Assembly: GCA_019314185.1 (NCBI GenBank)
Contig: JAFCZU010000017.1
Location: 1 to 33,449, forward strand
DNA from: Deltaproteobacteria bacterium
GTDB lineage: Bacteria > Desulfobacterota > Desulfobacteria > Desulfobacterales > ETH-SRB1
Direction of reading: 5' to 3'
Length of the DNA stretch: 33,449 nucleotides
This document shows positions 8,457 to 16,623 of the stretch, piece by piece. The stretch's first letter is position 1. Every line of letters starts with the position of its first letter. The notes beneath the pieces are model-generated. The model did not search any database, was not told where the DNA came from, and saw only the letters and a program-made list of their open reading frames with translations. A program made the position numbers and the translations under genes.

Positions 8457-8984
8457 TTATGACAATATATCGTGAATTCTTTCAACATCTTCTTCACTCA
8501 CATCAACTCCGGTAAACTGCCCAAGAGCACTGATATTAACAACAACCCGCCCCTTCCCCCTGTATCTGACAAAGGTGCCGGTCACACCTGTAAACGGGCC
8601 GTAAATCACCGTAACATGATCGCCTTTTTTTAAACCATGCCCGGTTAATACTTTGCTGTCTGCTGCTACTATAATCTTTAGTGATTCTACGGTTTCAGAC
8701 AAAACAGGAACAGGACCATCTTTATTGCCGATAAAACGAACAACGCCAATAGTTTGTAAAATCTCAATGCGTCTATATGGATCAAAGTCTGTTTTAACAA
8801 ACAGATATCCCGGAAAAAGCGGAACCCTGATCATAACCTTTCTGTCGCGGCGCTTACTTCTTACCAAAATTTTCGGCAAAAAAACTTTTATGGATTTTTT
8901 GATCAAACCATCGTTTGCAATATTTTCAAACCTGCTTCTTGTATGCAGAACATACCAGTTGCTAATAAGGGTTTTATTAATCAA
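8457..8984 (-). CDS. NusG-paralogue (RfaH/UpxY-like transcription antiterminator)
   Basis: A 175-aa protein with a NusG N-terminal domain (NWYVLHTRSRFENIANDGL, then PLFPGYLFVKTD and TIGVVRFIGN) and a C-terminal KOW domain (LKKGDHVTVIYGPFTGVTG). It is likely a specialised NusG paralogue that binds RNA polymerase and suppresses termination or pausing in particular operons, as described for RfaH, UpxY and LoaP. The start is TTG: the codons overlap the lptD stop as TTGA, and GGAGG lies about 8 nt upstream inside the lptD 3' end. Being embedded after lptD suggests a link to cell-surface polysaccharide or outer-membrane genes, which is inference. The general housekeeping nusG normally sits beside rplK, not here. 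Confidence 0.88.
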   Translation of the reverse strand: MINKTLISNWYVLHTRSRFENIANDGLIKKSIKVFLPKILVRSKRRDRKVMIRVPLFPGYLFVKTDFDPYRRIEILQTIGVVRFIGNKDGPVPVLSETVESLKIIVAADSKVLTGHGLKKGDHVTVIYGPFTGVTGTFVRYRGKGRVVVNISALGQFTGVDVSEEDVERIHDILS

Positions 8985-11302
8985 AGAAATTCCTCCATTG
9001 TACGCCCTACTAAACTCCTGCCAAACTCACCGATCCCATAAAGATTGATAACAAACATGTATTTCCTGTCATTCTCTTCGTCAATATATTCAAAATCTAT
9101 TGACCAGCACTGAGCTTTGTACAAACAACCCACGCTTTTTGAAATATCTTTGCTGTCAAACTGGTTGCGTTCATAATCACCATATACCTTAAGATTGTCT
9201 GTTATTACACAACTCAAATTAGTATAAATGGATTCAACTGAATTAATTGTGTACCTGTGCTCCACAAACAACCTGTCTCCACGTTTGTCTGACAGTGTTG
9301 AAGCAATATTACGAGATTGAAAGTCGCTTTCATATTGAGACCATGTGGCATCTGCCCGCACAGAAAAATATTGCAGAAGTGCCAGTTCAATTTCACCATA
9401 TACCGGAGAAAAAGGCTGTTTTTCTTTTTGATTTGCCCAATTTGACGGATTATCCTCTTTTGCCTCGTTAATATCATAACTCTGCTCCAGCTTGAAACGG
9501 CAGAATTGATTATACGAATAGCCGGGAGGCGCTTCCTGTGTCTCGGGATTATCTTCTGCTGTTACATCCTGAGCTGCCCGTAATGTAAATGTGTTTGTTA
9601 TAGAATATGTAACCAGGCTTTTTTTCGCAACATTATCAACAGAATCAAATCTTGGGTATTTACTCTGATCCTTGCCTGGAATATAATTATAAACAACCTG
9701 TGGCGTAATCGTATGCTTTATCCTGTTGATATTTTGTCCGATACCACCATATATCTTATATATTTCCGAAGAAAGGTCCAGCCTGATATCATAAAATTCC
9801 CTGTAAAGCATTGCCTTGTCGGACGACCTGTATTCCTCTTTGTCAAAACGCCAGACTGTCTCCCGCACACCAAAAGACGGTTCAAGAAAACAATAATTTT
9901 TAAGTTTCAATGGTAGATAAAACCTTGGGTACACATCTGCCCGATGAGCCCTTGAACCATCTTCCCTGTAAAAATATGTGTATTGAGAATCAAAATCAAA
10001 ATAAAAGGGTGTCTTAAGAATCTGCTGCTTTGATGCGTTAAACTCAACAACAGGGAGTTTCTGTATGGTTTCGTCGGCTTCCTCCTGGCGGCGGCGATTA
10101 ATAACATTATCATACCATCGCACCTCGGCATTCAGGCTGTACGTTGACCATATTTTGCTTATATTCAGGCTGTTAACCCTTGTTGCATCATCATAATCGT
10201 CAAACCCCCTGCCAAAGAATCTGGTAAAATATTTATCCGCTGCATTAAACCCGGTATATCCATCTTCAAATTCGTGAAGATAATCCTGGTCACTGACAAA
10301 ATCTATATCAAGCTTTGCATTAAAACCATAGGGCATAGCCTGATCGCTTTTCATCCTGAACCAGTATCTGTCAGAATTTGGACGCGTCACGCCATCTTCC
10401 GCATATCCCCATTCATCTTCAGACTCTGTTGTACCGTTATCTACCTTCATGTCATTAAAATAATCATACATGAAGGTCCCCTTTGATTCGGTATCCAACA
10501 CATAACGGTATTCAAAACCAACCTTGTCTCCACGACGCCCCATATGATGATAATAGAAAGTCGCGTCTGAACTGTCGTTTATCGCCCAGTAAAAAGGCTG
10601 AACATATTCTTCCCATTTCCGGTCTGAATATCCGATTTGCGGAGGCAGCAAGCCGGATTGACGTTTTAATTTAACAGGAAAAACAAAAAACGGGGTATAG
10701 AACACAGGCACATTCTTTGCCCAGAGCGCAGCATGATTAACATAACCATACCCTTCTATGGTAATATTTAAATCTCTTCCTGTAATTTTCCATGCCGGGC
10801 TATCGCCATCACAGGTCGTGATAGTAGCTTTGTCTGCTGTAAAAGAATTCTTGCCAATCTTTTGTATCCTGTCGCCTTTTATATAAAAATGTTTTTCTTT
10901 AAGAAATATGGTTCCATCATATATTGTTCCTGTCTCGGACTGAAGATTCATTTCCATCCTGGTTCCCACAAGCACATCTTCACCTGCTGTCATTACAACA
11001 TGACCTGTGGCCAGCACTTCCATTAATTCGTGATCAAAATGAACAAGGTCGGCTGTAAGCTTTTTATTCTCCCTGCGTATGGTTACATTCCTGCGAGCAA
11101 TATATTGACTGGTTTTTTTATCAAAGGATATTTCGTCTGCGGTAATATGCCACGGCCGGGCTGAATCATCATCAAACAGCCGTTGACCTGTCCCTGCTAA
11201 AGCGTCTGCTTTAATCGTAATCAGGATAAAGAGAAAAAGCAACGGACAGATAACAATGCTTAAGTTTTGCTTCTTGAATTTACTGTAAATTATTTTTTGC
11301 AT
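8981..11302 (-). CDS. lptD: LPS-assembly protein LptD
   Basis: Outer-membrane beta-barrel that, with LptE, inserts lipopolysaccharide into the outer leaflet. From the ATG at 11302 the protein is 773 aa and opens with a signal peptide (basic MQKIIYSKFKKQN, then a hydrophobic run, ending ADALA). An OstA/LptA-like N-terminal domain follows (WHITADEISFDKKTSQYIAR, ATGHVVMTAGEDVLVGT). The LptD barrel then shows VPVFYTPFFVFPVKLKRQSG and LLPPQIGYSDRKWEEYVQP. The frame is open 30 codons further upstream to 11392, but the signal peptide argues for the internal start. It ends on TGA overlapping the TTG start of the NusG paralogue. Confidence 0.93.
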   Translation of the reverse strand: MQKIIYSKFKKQNLSIVICPLLFLFILITIKADALAGTGQRLFDDDSARPWHITADEISFDKKTSQYIARRNVTIRRENKKLTADLVHFDHELMEVLATGHVVMTAGEDVLVGTRMEMNLQSETGTIYDGTIFLKEKHFYIKGDRIQKIGKNSFTADKATITTCDGDSPAWKITGRDLNITIEGYGYVNHAALWAKNVPVFYTPFFVFPVKLKRQSGLLPPQIGYSDRKWEEYVQPFYWAINDSSDATFYYHHMGRRGDKVGFEYRYVLDTESKGTFMYDYFNDMKVDNGTTESEDEWGYAEDGVTRPNSDRYWFRMKSDQAMPYGFNAKLDIDFVSDQDYLHEFEDGYTGFNAADKYFTRFFGRGFDDYDDATRVNSLNISKIWSTYSLNAEVRWYDNVINRRRQEEADETIQKLPVVEFNASKQQILKTPFYFDFDSQYTYFYREDGSRAHRADVYPRFYLPLKLKNYCFLEPSFGVRETVWRFDKEEYRSSDKAMLYREFYDIRLDLSSEIYKIYGGIGQNINRIKHTITPQVVYNYIPGKDQSKYPRFDSVDNVAKKSLVTYSITNTFTLRAAQDVTAEDNPETQEAPPGYSYNQFCRFKLEQSYDINEAKEDNPSNWANQKEKQPFSPVYGEIELALLQYFSVRADATWSQYESDFQSRNIASTLSDKRGDRLFVEHRYTINSVESIYTNLSCVITDNLKVYGDYERNQFDSKDISKSVGCLYKAQCWSIDFEYIDEENDRKYMFVINLYGIGEFGRSLVGRTMEEFL

Positions 11303-11537
11303 GGCTTTTGGGAATAATAACATGGAAAAAAGAATTGGAGTTAACAATGGGAGCAGATCGAGGCCATTGCATGGCTTGAAGTTTCGAGGCATTACTTTGG
11401 GTCTTTTCGAATTGTTGGCAACACCTTCCTGGCGCTGTTTGTTTTGCCTGTTCAGCTTTTACAAAACGTGCTGTTTTTTTGACCTTTTGATATCCAGGCC
11501 ATTAATCGCAAAATATATTTTAGTGTTTTACGGATCA

Positions 11538-12590
11538 TTATTGTTTTTCAATCCACGTTATCTGCTGCTTTGAAGCTTTCCTCTCAACAATTTCACCTAT
11601 TACAAAACCTTTTTCGTTCATCAAGCTAAGCACTTCAATAATTTCCTGGGATACGTTTGCAGGCACAACCGCAACAATTCCAATGCCATTGTTAAAAGTT
11701 CGTATCATTTCTCTGTCTGATATCCTGCCAGCTTTCTGCAAAAAAGGAAAAATCGGAGGCACATCCCAGCTTTCTTTATACATTGCTACACTGCATGCTT
11801 TTGGTATTATACGAAGAATATTTTCCTCAATACCTCCGCCTGTAATATGGGCAAGCCCGCGGATTGGGAACTCCTTTTTTAGATGATAAATAGTTTCAGA
11901 ATATATTTTGGTTGGCGTAAGAAGCTCTTCACCTATGGTACGCCCCAGTTCAGGCACATGAGCGTCAATTTTCAGTTTTAAAACATCAAAACAAACCTTT
12001 CTTACCAAAGAATATCCATTACTGTGAAGCCCGCTCGATGCAATCCCGATAAGTTTATTACCAACATGAATTTCCGAGCCATCGATAATTTTGCTATTAT
12101 CGACCATTCCTACAGTAAATCCAGCCAAGTCGTATTCTTTCTTCTTATAAAACCCGGGCATTTCAGCAGTTTCTCCACCTATAAGAGCACATGCTGCCTG
12201 CCTGCACCCCTGGGCTACCCCTTTTATAATATCTGCAACCATATCTGTGTTTAATTGTCCCATTGACAGATAATCAAGAAAGAAAAGCGGTTTAGCCCCC
12301 TGGACAGCAATATCATTAACACACATTGCAACAAGATCAATACCAACAGTATCATGCTTGTCCATCATAAACGCTATCTTTAGCTTGGTCCCAACTCCGT
12401 CTGTTGAACTTACAAGAACAGGTCTCTCTATCTGCGTAAGGTTAAGTGAAAAAAGCCCCCCAAACCCCCCTATCTCACCCATTACGCCGGATATATGAGT
12501 TTGTTTTGCCAGCTTTTTTATTGTTCCTATTAGTTTGTTTGCCTTATTTATGTTTACGCCTGCATCAGCATAAGTAAGCGATTTTCCCAA
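11538..12590 (-). CDS. purM: Phosphoribosylformylglycinamidine cyclo-ligase (AIR synthetase)
   Basis: Purine-biosynthesis enzyme making 5-aminoimidazole ribotide from FGAM with ATP. Family signatures are SLTYADAGVNI at the N-terminus, LVSSTDGVGTKLKIAF, DLVAMCVNDIAVQGAKPLFF and ALIGGETAEMPGFY, and the C-terminal domain has GLAHITGGGIEENI and NNGIGIVAVV. I prefer the TTG at 12590: a perfect AGGAGG lies 6 nt before it, and it gives a 350-aa protein starting (M)GKSLTYADAGV like other PurM proteins. The upstream ATG at 12638 would add 16 residues without a ribosome binding site. It is upstream of lptD on the same strand with a gap of over 200 nt, so operon membership is uncertain. Confidence 0.95.
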   Translation of the reverse strand: MGKSLTYADAGVNINKANKLIGTIKKLAKQTHISGVMGEIGGFGGLFSLNLTQIERPVLVSSTDGVGTKLKIAFMMDKHDTVGIDLVAMCVNDIAVQGAKPLFFLDYLSMGQLNTDMVADIIKGVAQGCRQAACALIGGETAEMPGFYKKKEYDLAGFTVGMVDNSKIIDGSEIHVGNKLIGIASSGLHSNGYSLVRKVCFDVLKLKIDAHVPELGRTIGEELLTPTKIYSETIYHLKKEFPIRGLAHITGGGIEENILRIIPKACSVAMYKESWDVPPIFPFLQKAGRISDREMIRTFNNGIGIVAVVPANVSQEIIEVLSLMNEKGFVIGEIVERKASKQQITWIEKQ

Positions 12591-12681
12591 AGAGCTCCTC
12601 CTAACTAAGATGTTCTGTTGTAATTCATCAGCAACCATCTAAAAATTAAATCGATCTTGCTTAAAAGTCAAAACAAATTTT

Positions 12682-12711
12682 TTGACATAAAACTCTATGT
12701 ATAGTAATTAT
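12682..12711 (+). promoter_or_regulatory. Possible sigma-70 promoter upstream of the aminotransferase
   Basis: TTGACA at 12682-12687 and AATTAT at 12706-12711 are 18 nt apart and oriented towards the aminotransferase at 12904. The -10 match is only 4 of 6, and roughly 190 nt of repeat-rich leader would follow. Confidence 0.3.
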
Positions 12712-12770
12712 TTGTACCTTAATTTATGACTGACTTGTAAAAAGTCCAAAATAGCTATTTGCGAAATGTG

Positions 12771-12886
12771 TCAAGTGATAGGTATTAAGTGTTAAGTGTT
12801 TGATATGACAGTTTAAATATTTTGTCTTAACACCTAACACTTAATACCTGACACTTGATGAATTCGACTTTTTACGAATTCATCAA
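12771..12886. repeat. Long imperfect inverted repeat plus a second 12-bp hairpin
   Basis: TCAAGTGATAGGTATTAAGT and the following bases (12771-12800) are mirrored by 12829-12858 with 27 of 30 positions complementary, around a 28-nt loop. It is followed by TTGATGAATTCG and CGAATTCATCAA (12855-12866 and 12875-12886), a perfect 12-bp stem around an 8-nt loop. The right part (AACAC, CTTAA, GACTTTTT) recurs in diverged form at 16121-16160, so this is a dispersed element and not only a local structure. It ends just before the ribosome binding site of the aminotransferase. Confidence 0.7.
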
Positions 12887-12903
12887 AACGTGGAGATATT
12901 ATT

Positions 12904-14027
12904 ATGGAAAAATTTGCCAGGCTCGATCGTTTGCCGCCTTATGTGTTTACAACCGTTAATAAAATAAAAATGGATGCAAGGCATGCCGGAAAAGATATTA
13001 TTGATCTTGGAATGGGCAATCCGGATCTTGCCACGCCACAACATATAGTTGACAAGCTAATCGAAGCGGCACAAAAACCACAAAACCATCGATATTCGGC
13101 ATCCATGGGAATAACCAAACTTAGAATGGCTATTTCGGACTGGTATAAACGCCGGTTTGATGTGGATATAGACCATAATACCGAGGCAATAGCTACAATA
13201 GGCGCCAAAGAGGGAATATCTCATCTCGTACTGGTTACAATTCGACCCGGCGATGTGGTGTTTACCCAAAACCCAACCTACCCGATCCATCCATACTCAG
13301 CAATTATTGCGGGCGGTGACGTAAGAGGAATACGTGTGGGACCGGATTCCGATTTTTTTGAAGACCTGATGAGCGCAACAAAACAAACATGGCCAAAACC
13401 AAAGCTTTTAATTATCAGCTATCCACACAATCCTACCACAGAGGTTGTAACCCTTGAGTTTTTTGAAAAGATCGTGGCTTATGCAAAGGAACATAACATA
13501 ATGGTAATTCATGATCTTGCTTACGCAGATCTTGTCTTTGACGGTTATAAAGCGCCCAGTTTTTTACAGGCAAAAGGCGCTAAAGATGTCGGAGTTGAAT
13601 TTGTTTCTCTTTCAAAAAGCTACAACATGCCGGGATGGAGGGTTGGTTTTTGTGTTGGCAACAAAGAAATTGTCGGCGCCCTGCGCAGAATAAAAAGTTA
13701 TCTTGATTATGGTATATTCCAGCCGATTCAGATTGCATCCATCATAGCGACAGGAAAAGAAGAGATGCTCTGATATCAGGCCTGAATCGCGTTGGCTGGA
13801 ACATAAAGAGCCCAAAAGGAACCATGTTTGTATGGGGAAAAATTCCTGATCAATATTTAAAAATGGGATCAGTAGAATTTTCCAAATTTTTGATTAAAGA
13901 GGCTCAGGTAGCTGTTTCTCCGGGTTTGGGGTTTGGAGAATATGGCGATGAATATGTGCGGTTCGCGCTTATTGAAAACGAAATGCGAATCAACCAGGCT
14001 ATCAGGGGACTCAAAAAAATTCTGTAA
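12904..14027 (+). pseudogene. PLP-dependent class I/II aminotransferase, broken by an internal deletion
   Basis: The gene encodes an AlaC/LL-diaminopimelate-aminotransferase-like enzyme ([20 protein letters not shown] start, [35 protein letters not shown]). The PLP lysine lies in [15 protein letters not shown]. The first frame stops at 13773 after [13 protein letters not shown]. The missing C-terminus continues in another frame as [20 protein letters not shown], then [13 protein letters not shown], ending at 14027. Family members normally have about 15 more residues between the IASII-like helix and RRDxL, so this looks like a deletion of roughly 45 nt that also shifts the frame, not a one-base error. 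The truncated 289-aa product lacks the small C-terminal domain and is probably inactive. It lies upstream of hom and thrH, an amino-acid context. Confidence 0.85.
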
Positions 14028-14050
14028 GAGGATCTGTCACCCAAGATAAG

Positions 14051-14186
14051 CAATTAGCTCTTAGCTGTTAGCTGTTAGCTCTTATTATTTCGGGTGGTTA
14101 CCAACGATTCGATTTTCACCCATTGGGTAAAATGTTGACCTTTAGCATTGAAATTGTTGTGCTAACCGCTAAAAGCTCGTTTGAGG
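14051..14186 (+). repeat. MITE-like structured repeat, copy 2
   Basis: Same element as at 1336-1465, same strand. The left end has a short tandem array of TTAGCTC/TTAGCTG units. The body carries GGGTGGTTACCA, TTTTCACCCATTGGGT, TTTAGCA and TTGTTGTGCTAA. The central palindrome is slightly eroded (TTTCACCCATTGGGTAAAA), and a gap of about 4 nt distinguishes it from copy 1. It fills nearly all of the gap between the broken aminotransferase and hom and ends only a few bases before the hom start. Confidence 0.75.
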
Positions 14187-14193
14187 TGTTAGT

Positions 14194-15510
14194 ATGAAAA
14201 AGATTAATATTGGTTTGTTAGGTTGCGGTACTGTGGGCACTGGTGTTGCAAAAATTCTTATTGAAAACAAAGAATTAATCAGCTCCAGAGTGGGAGCTTC
14301 CCTGGTTTTAAAACATGTTGCCGATATGGATATCAAACGGGATAGGGGTGTCTGCTTTGATGACGGAGTCATGACGACCGATGCTTACAGCGTTGTTGAC
14401 GATCCGGAAATCGATATTGTTGTCGAGATGATAGGTGGAGACGGTATTGCAAAGGATTTGATTTTAAAAGCAATTAAGAACGGCAAACAGGTTGTTACCG
14501 CAAACAAGGCTCTTCTTGCCGTCCATGGCAATACCCTTTTTCGGGCTGCAGCCCAAAAAGGGGTTGATCTTGCTTTTGAAGCAAGTGTTGGCGGTTGTAT
14601 GCCGATTGTTAAATCGTTGCGTGAATCCCTTGTTGGAGACACTATAAACTCAATGACCGGCATTTTAAACGGCACATGCAACTATATTTTATCCAAAATC
14701 ACATTTAATGGAAGTGCCTTTGAATCAGCTCTCTCCGAAGCACAGTCCAGAGGATTTGCAGAAGCAGATCCGACCCTGGATGTGGAAGGGATAGATACAG
14801 CTCATAAATTAGCCATATTAACATCACTTGCCTATGGTATGGAAATTAATTTTCATGATATCTATATTGAGGGAATATCGAACATTACGCCCATAGATAT
14901 CGAGTTTGCCGAACGATTCGGATACAGAATAAAGCTGCTGGCTATCAGTAAAAACAAGGGGAACAAGGTTGAGGCAAGAGTACACCCTGCAATGATATCT
15001 TTTGACAATCCTCTTTCAAATGTCAGCGGCACCATGAACGCTATTACAATTTCCGGTGATGCGGTGGGTGATATGATGCTGTATGGACACGGAGCCGGCA
15101 TGATGCCCACAGCCAGCGCTGTGGTTGGCGATATTGTTGATCTTGTTCGTAACATTCTGTCCGGCTCAAAAGGAAGGGTTCCCTTATTATCATACCAGTT
15201 TGATAATATAAAAAAAATTCCTGTTATGCCGGTTGAAGATATATTTACAAATTACTATTTCAGGTTTTCGGCGCTGGATCAGCCCGGTGTTCTTTCAAAA
15301 TTAGCCGGTATCTTGGGCGATAACAGTATAAGCATCAAGTCTGTTCACCAAAAAGGACGCAAAACAAAAGGTTCTGTCCCAATCGTTATTCTTACACACC
15401 TTGCCAAAGAAGCAGATGTAAAAAAAGCTCTCTCCCAGATATCATCACTGGATATTATAAGTAACAGCCCCGTTCTTATACGGGTTGAAGACGAAAACGG
15501 AGAAAAATAA
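14194..15510 (+). CDS. hom: Homoserine dehydrogenase with ACT domain
   Basis: A 438-aa NAD(P)H-dependent enzyme reducing aspartate semialdehyde to homoserine for threonine and methionine synthesis. The Rossmann motif IGLLGCGTVGTGVAKIL is at the N-terminus. VVTANKALLA, EASVGGCMPIVKSLRESL, GILNGTCNYILSKI and DPTLDVEGIDTAHKLAIL are typical of the substrate/dimer domain. Residues about 350-430 form a regulatory ACT domain (YYFRFSALDQPGVLSKLAGI), which normally mediates threonine feedback. GAGGTG stands upstream of the ATG. thrH starts 8 nt after the stop, so the two form a tight operon. Confidence 0.97.
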   Translation: MKKINIGLLGCGTVGTGVAKILIENKELISSRVGASLVLKHVADMDIKRDRGVCFDDGVMTTDAYSVVDDPEIDIVVEMIGGDGIAKDLILKAIKNGKQVVTANKALLAVHGNTLFRAAAQKGVDLAFEASVGGCMPIVKSLRESLVGDTINSMTGILNGTCNYILSKITFNGSAFESALSEAQSRGFAEADPTLDVEGIDTAHKLAILTSLAYGMEINFHDIYIEGISNITPIDIEFAERFGYRIKLLAISKNKGNKVEARVHPAMISFDNPLSNVSGTMNAITISGDAVGDMMLYGHGAGMMPTASAVVGDIVDLVRNILSGSKGRVPLLSYQFDNIKKIPVMPVEDIFTNYYFRFSALDQPGVLSKLAGILGDNSISIKSVHQKGRKTKGSVPIVILTHLAKEADVKKALSQISSLDIISNSPVLIRVEDENGEK

Positions 15511-15518
15511 GAGGTATT

Positions 15519-16127
15519 ATGTATATTGTTTGTTCAGATCTTGAGGGGGTTCTTGTTCCTGAAATATGGGTAGGTGTTGCTGAAAAAACAGGTATCAGCG
15601 AACTCCGCCTAACAACCAGGGATATATCCGACTATGATATTTTAATGAGAAAGCGTCTGTCCATCCTGAACAAACACGGTCTTAAAATACAGGATATTCA
15701 AGAGGTTATAGAAAGCCTGAGTCCGCTTGAAGGAGCTGTTGAGTTTCTTGACTGGCTAAGATCCCGCACACAGGTAATAATTATTTCAGATACGTTTACC
15801 CAGTTTGCAAACCCTTTGATGAAAAAGCTTGGCCGGCCCACACTTTTTTGCAATTCACTGACCCTAAATAAAAGCGGTTTAATTACAAATTATAATATAC
15901 GCCAAAAAGATGGTAAACAAAAAGCGGTACTTTCGTTAAAAAACCTGAACTATCAAATTATAGCTGTTGGCGACTCTTATAACGATATTGCAATGCTAAA
16001 AGAGGCTGATACAGGGATTCTTTTTAGTCCGCCGGATAACATTAAAAATGAGTTTAAAGAACTTCCGGTTTCATATAACTATAATGAGCTTAAAAAAATT
16101 ATCCGAAAAACATTGAAAACAACCTAA
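15519..16127 (+). CDS. thrH: Phosphoserine phosphatase/homoserine phosphotransferase ThrH
   Basis: A 202-aa HAD-superfamily enzyme. The nucleophile motif is DLEGVLVPEIW (in place of the usual DxDGT) near residue 7. TRDISDYDILMRKRL, LSPLEGAVEFLDWLRSR and IISDTFTQFANPLM follow, and the motif IV region is AVGDSYNDIAMLKEA. This pattern closely follows Pseudomonas ThrH, which dephosphorylates phosphoserine and transfers phosphate to homoserine. Its position directly after hom supports a role as homoserine kinase in threonine synthesis. An AAGAGG ribosome binding site precedes the ATG. The stop codon lies at the edge of a dispersed repeat that begins at about 16121. Confidence 0.93.
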   Translation: MYIVCSDLEGVLVPEIWVGVAEKTGISELRLTTRDISDYDILMRKRLSILNKHGLKIQDIQEVIESLSPLEGAVEFLDWLRSRTQVIIISDTFTQFANPLMKKLGRPTLFCNSLTLNKSGLITNYNIRQKDGKQKAVLSLKNLNYQIIAVGDSYNDIAMLKEADTGILFSPPDNIKNEFKELPVSYNYNELKKIIRKTLKTT

Positions 16128-16200
16128 CACTTAACACACTTAATGAACTCGACTTTTTTCTATTTCGTGTTTTCTCCCTTTCGTACTTTCGTGATTATTT
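16121..16200. repeat. Dispersed repeat fragment overlapping the thrH stop
   Basis: AACCTAACACTTAACACACT and TAATGAACTCGACTTTTTT (16121-16160) are diverged copies of the right arm of the element at 12829-12875. The next bases (TTCGTGTTTTC, CTTTCGTGATT) look like another common short intergenic repeat. The thrH stop is inside this block. Confidence 0.55.
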
Positions 16201-16215
16201 TTTAGTTTTTAACGT

Positions 16216-16623
16216 ATGATTACACATAAAACAAAATACAGAGTTATTTACGGCGATACGGATAAAATGGGAATTGCCTATCATGCAAACTACTTGCGCT
16301 GGTTTGAGATTGGTCGTTCGGAACTGTTCAGACATATTGGTTTTACCTATAAAGAGATAGAAGAAAAAGGTATTTTCCTTCCTGTATCCGAGGTCTATTG
16401 TAAGTTCTTGCTTCCTGCACGATATGATGACGTTTTGATTATCGAAACCTCTATTGATAACAGCGTTAAAGGCGGTATGAAATTTAATTATAGTATATTT
16501 AATGAAAGCGGTAAAAAGATTCTTGTAACAGGACATACAAAACACGCCTTCGTTAATAATGATGGCCGTGTAGTGCGTCCACCCGACTTTCTGACAGATC
16601 TTTTGAAAAATTATGAATATTGA
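16216..16623 (+). CDS. YbgC/FadM-type acyl-CoA thioesterase
   Basis: A 135-aa single-domain hotdog-fold thioesterase. The 4HBT signature YGDTDKMGIAYHANYLRWFE is near the N-terminus, with the catalytic aspartate in the GDTD segment, followed by IGRSELFRHIG and the strand motif CKFLLPARYDDVL. It would hydrolyse acyl-CoA substrates in the cytoplasm; the exact substrate cannot be read from sequence. Its 3' end overlaps the hldE start by 11 nt, suggesting co-translation, although a functional link to heptose synthesis is not obvious. It lacks the Tol-Pal neighbours of enterobacterial ybgC. Confidence 0.9.
   Translation: MITHKTKYRVIYGDTDKMGIAYHANYLRWFEIGRSELFRHIGFTYKEIEEKGIFLPVSEVYCKFLLPARYDDVLIIETSIDNSVKGGMKFNYSIFNESGKKILVTGHTKHAFVNNDGRVVRPPDFLTDLLKNYEY

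Noticed and set aside
11301..11573. Plus-strand frames between lptD and purM, including a stretch reading WEQIEAIAWLEVSRHYFG
   Set aside because: The segment is short, crosses the ends of two genes on the other strand, and lacks a start; coding debris is possible but not supportable.
13751..13773. Programmed ribosomal frameshift in the aminotransferase
   Set aside because: There is no classical slippery heptamer with a downstream structure, and about 15 conserved residues are missing as well, so a deletion explains the data better.
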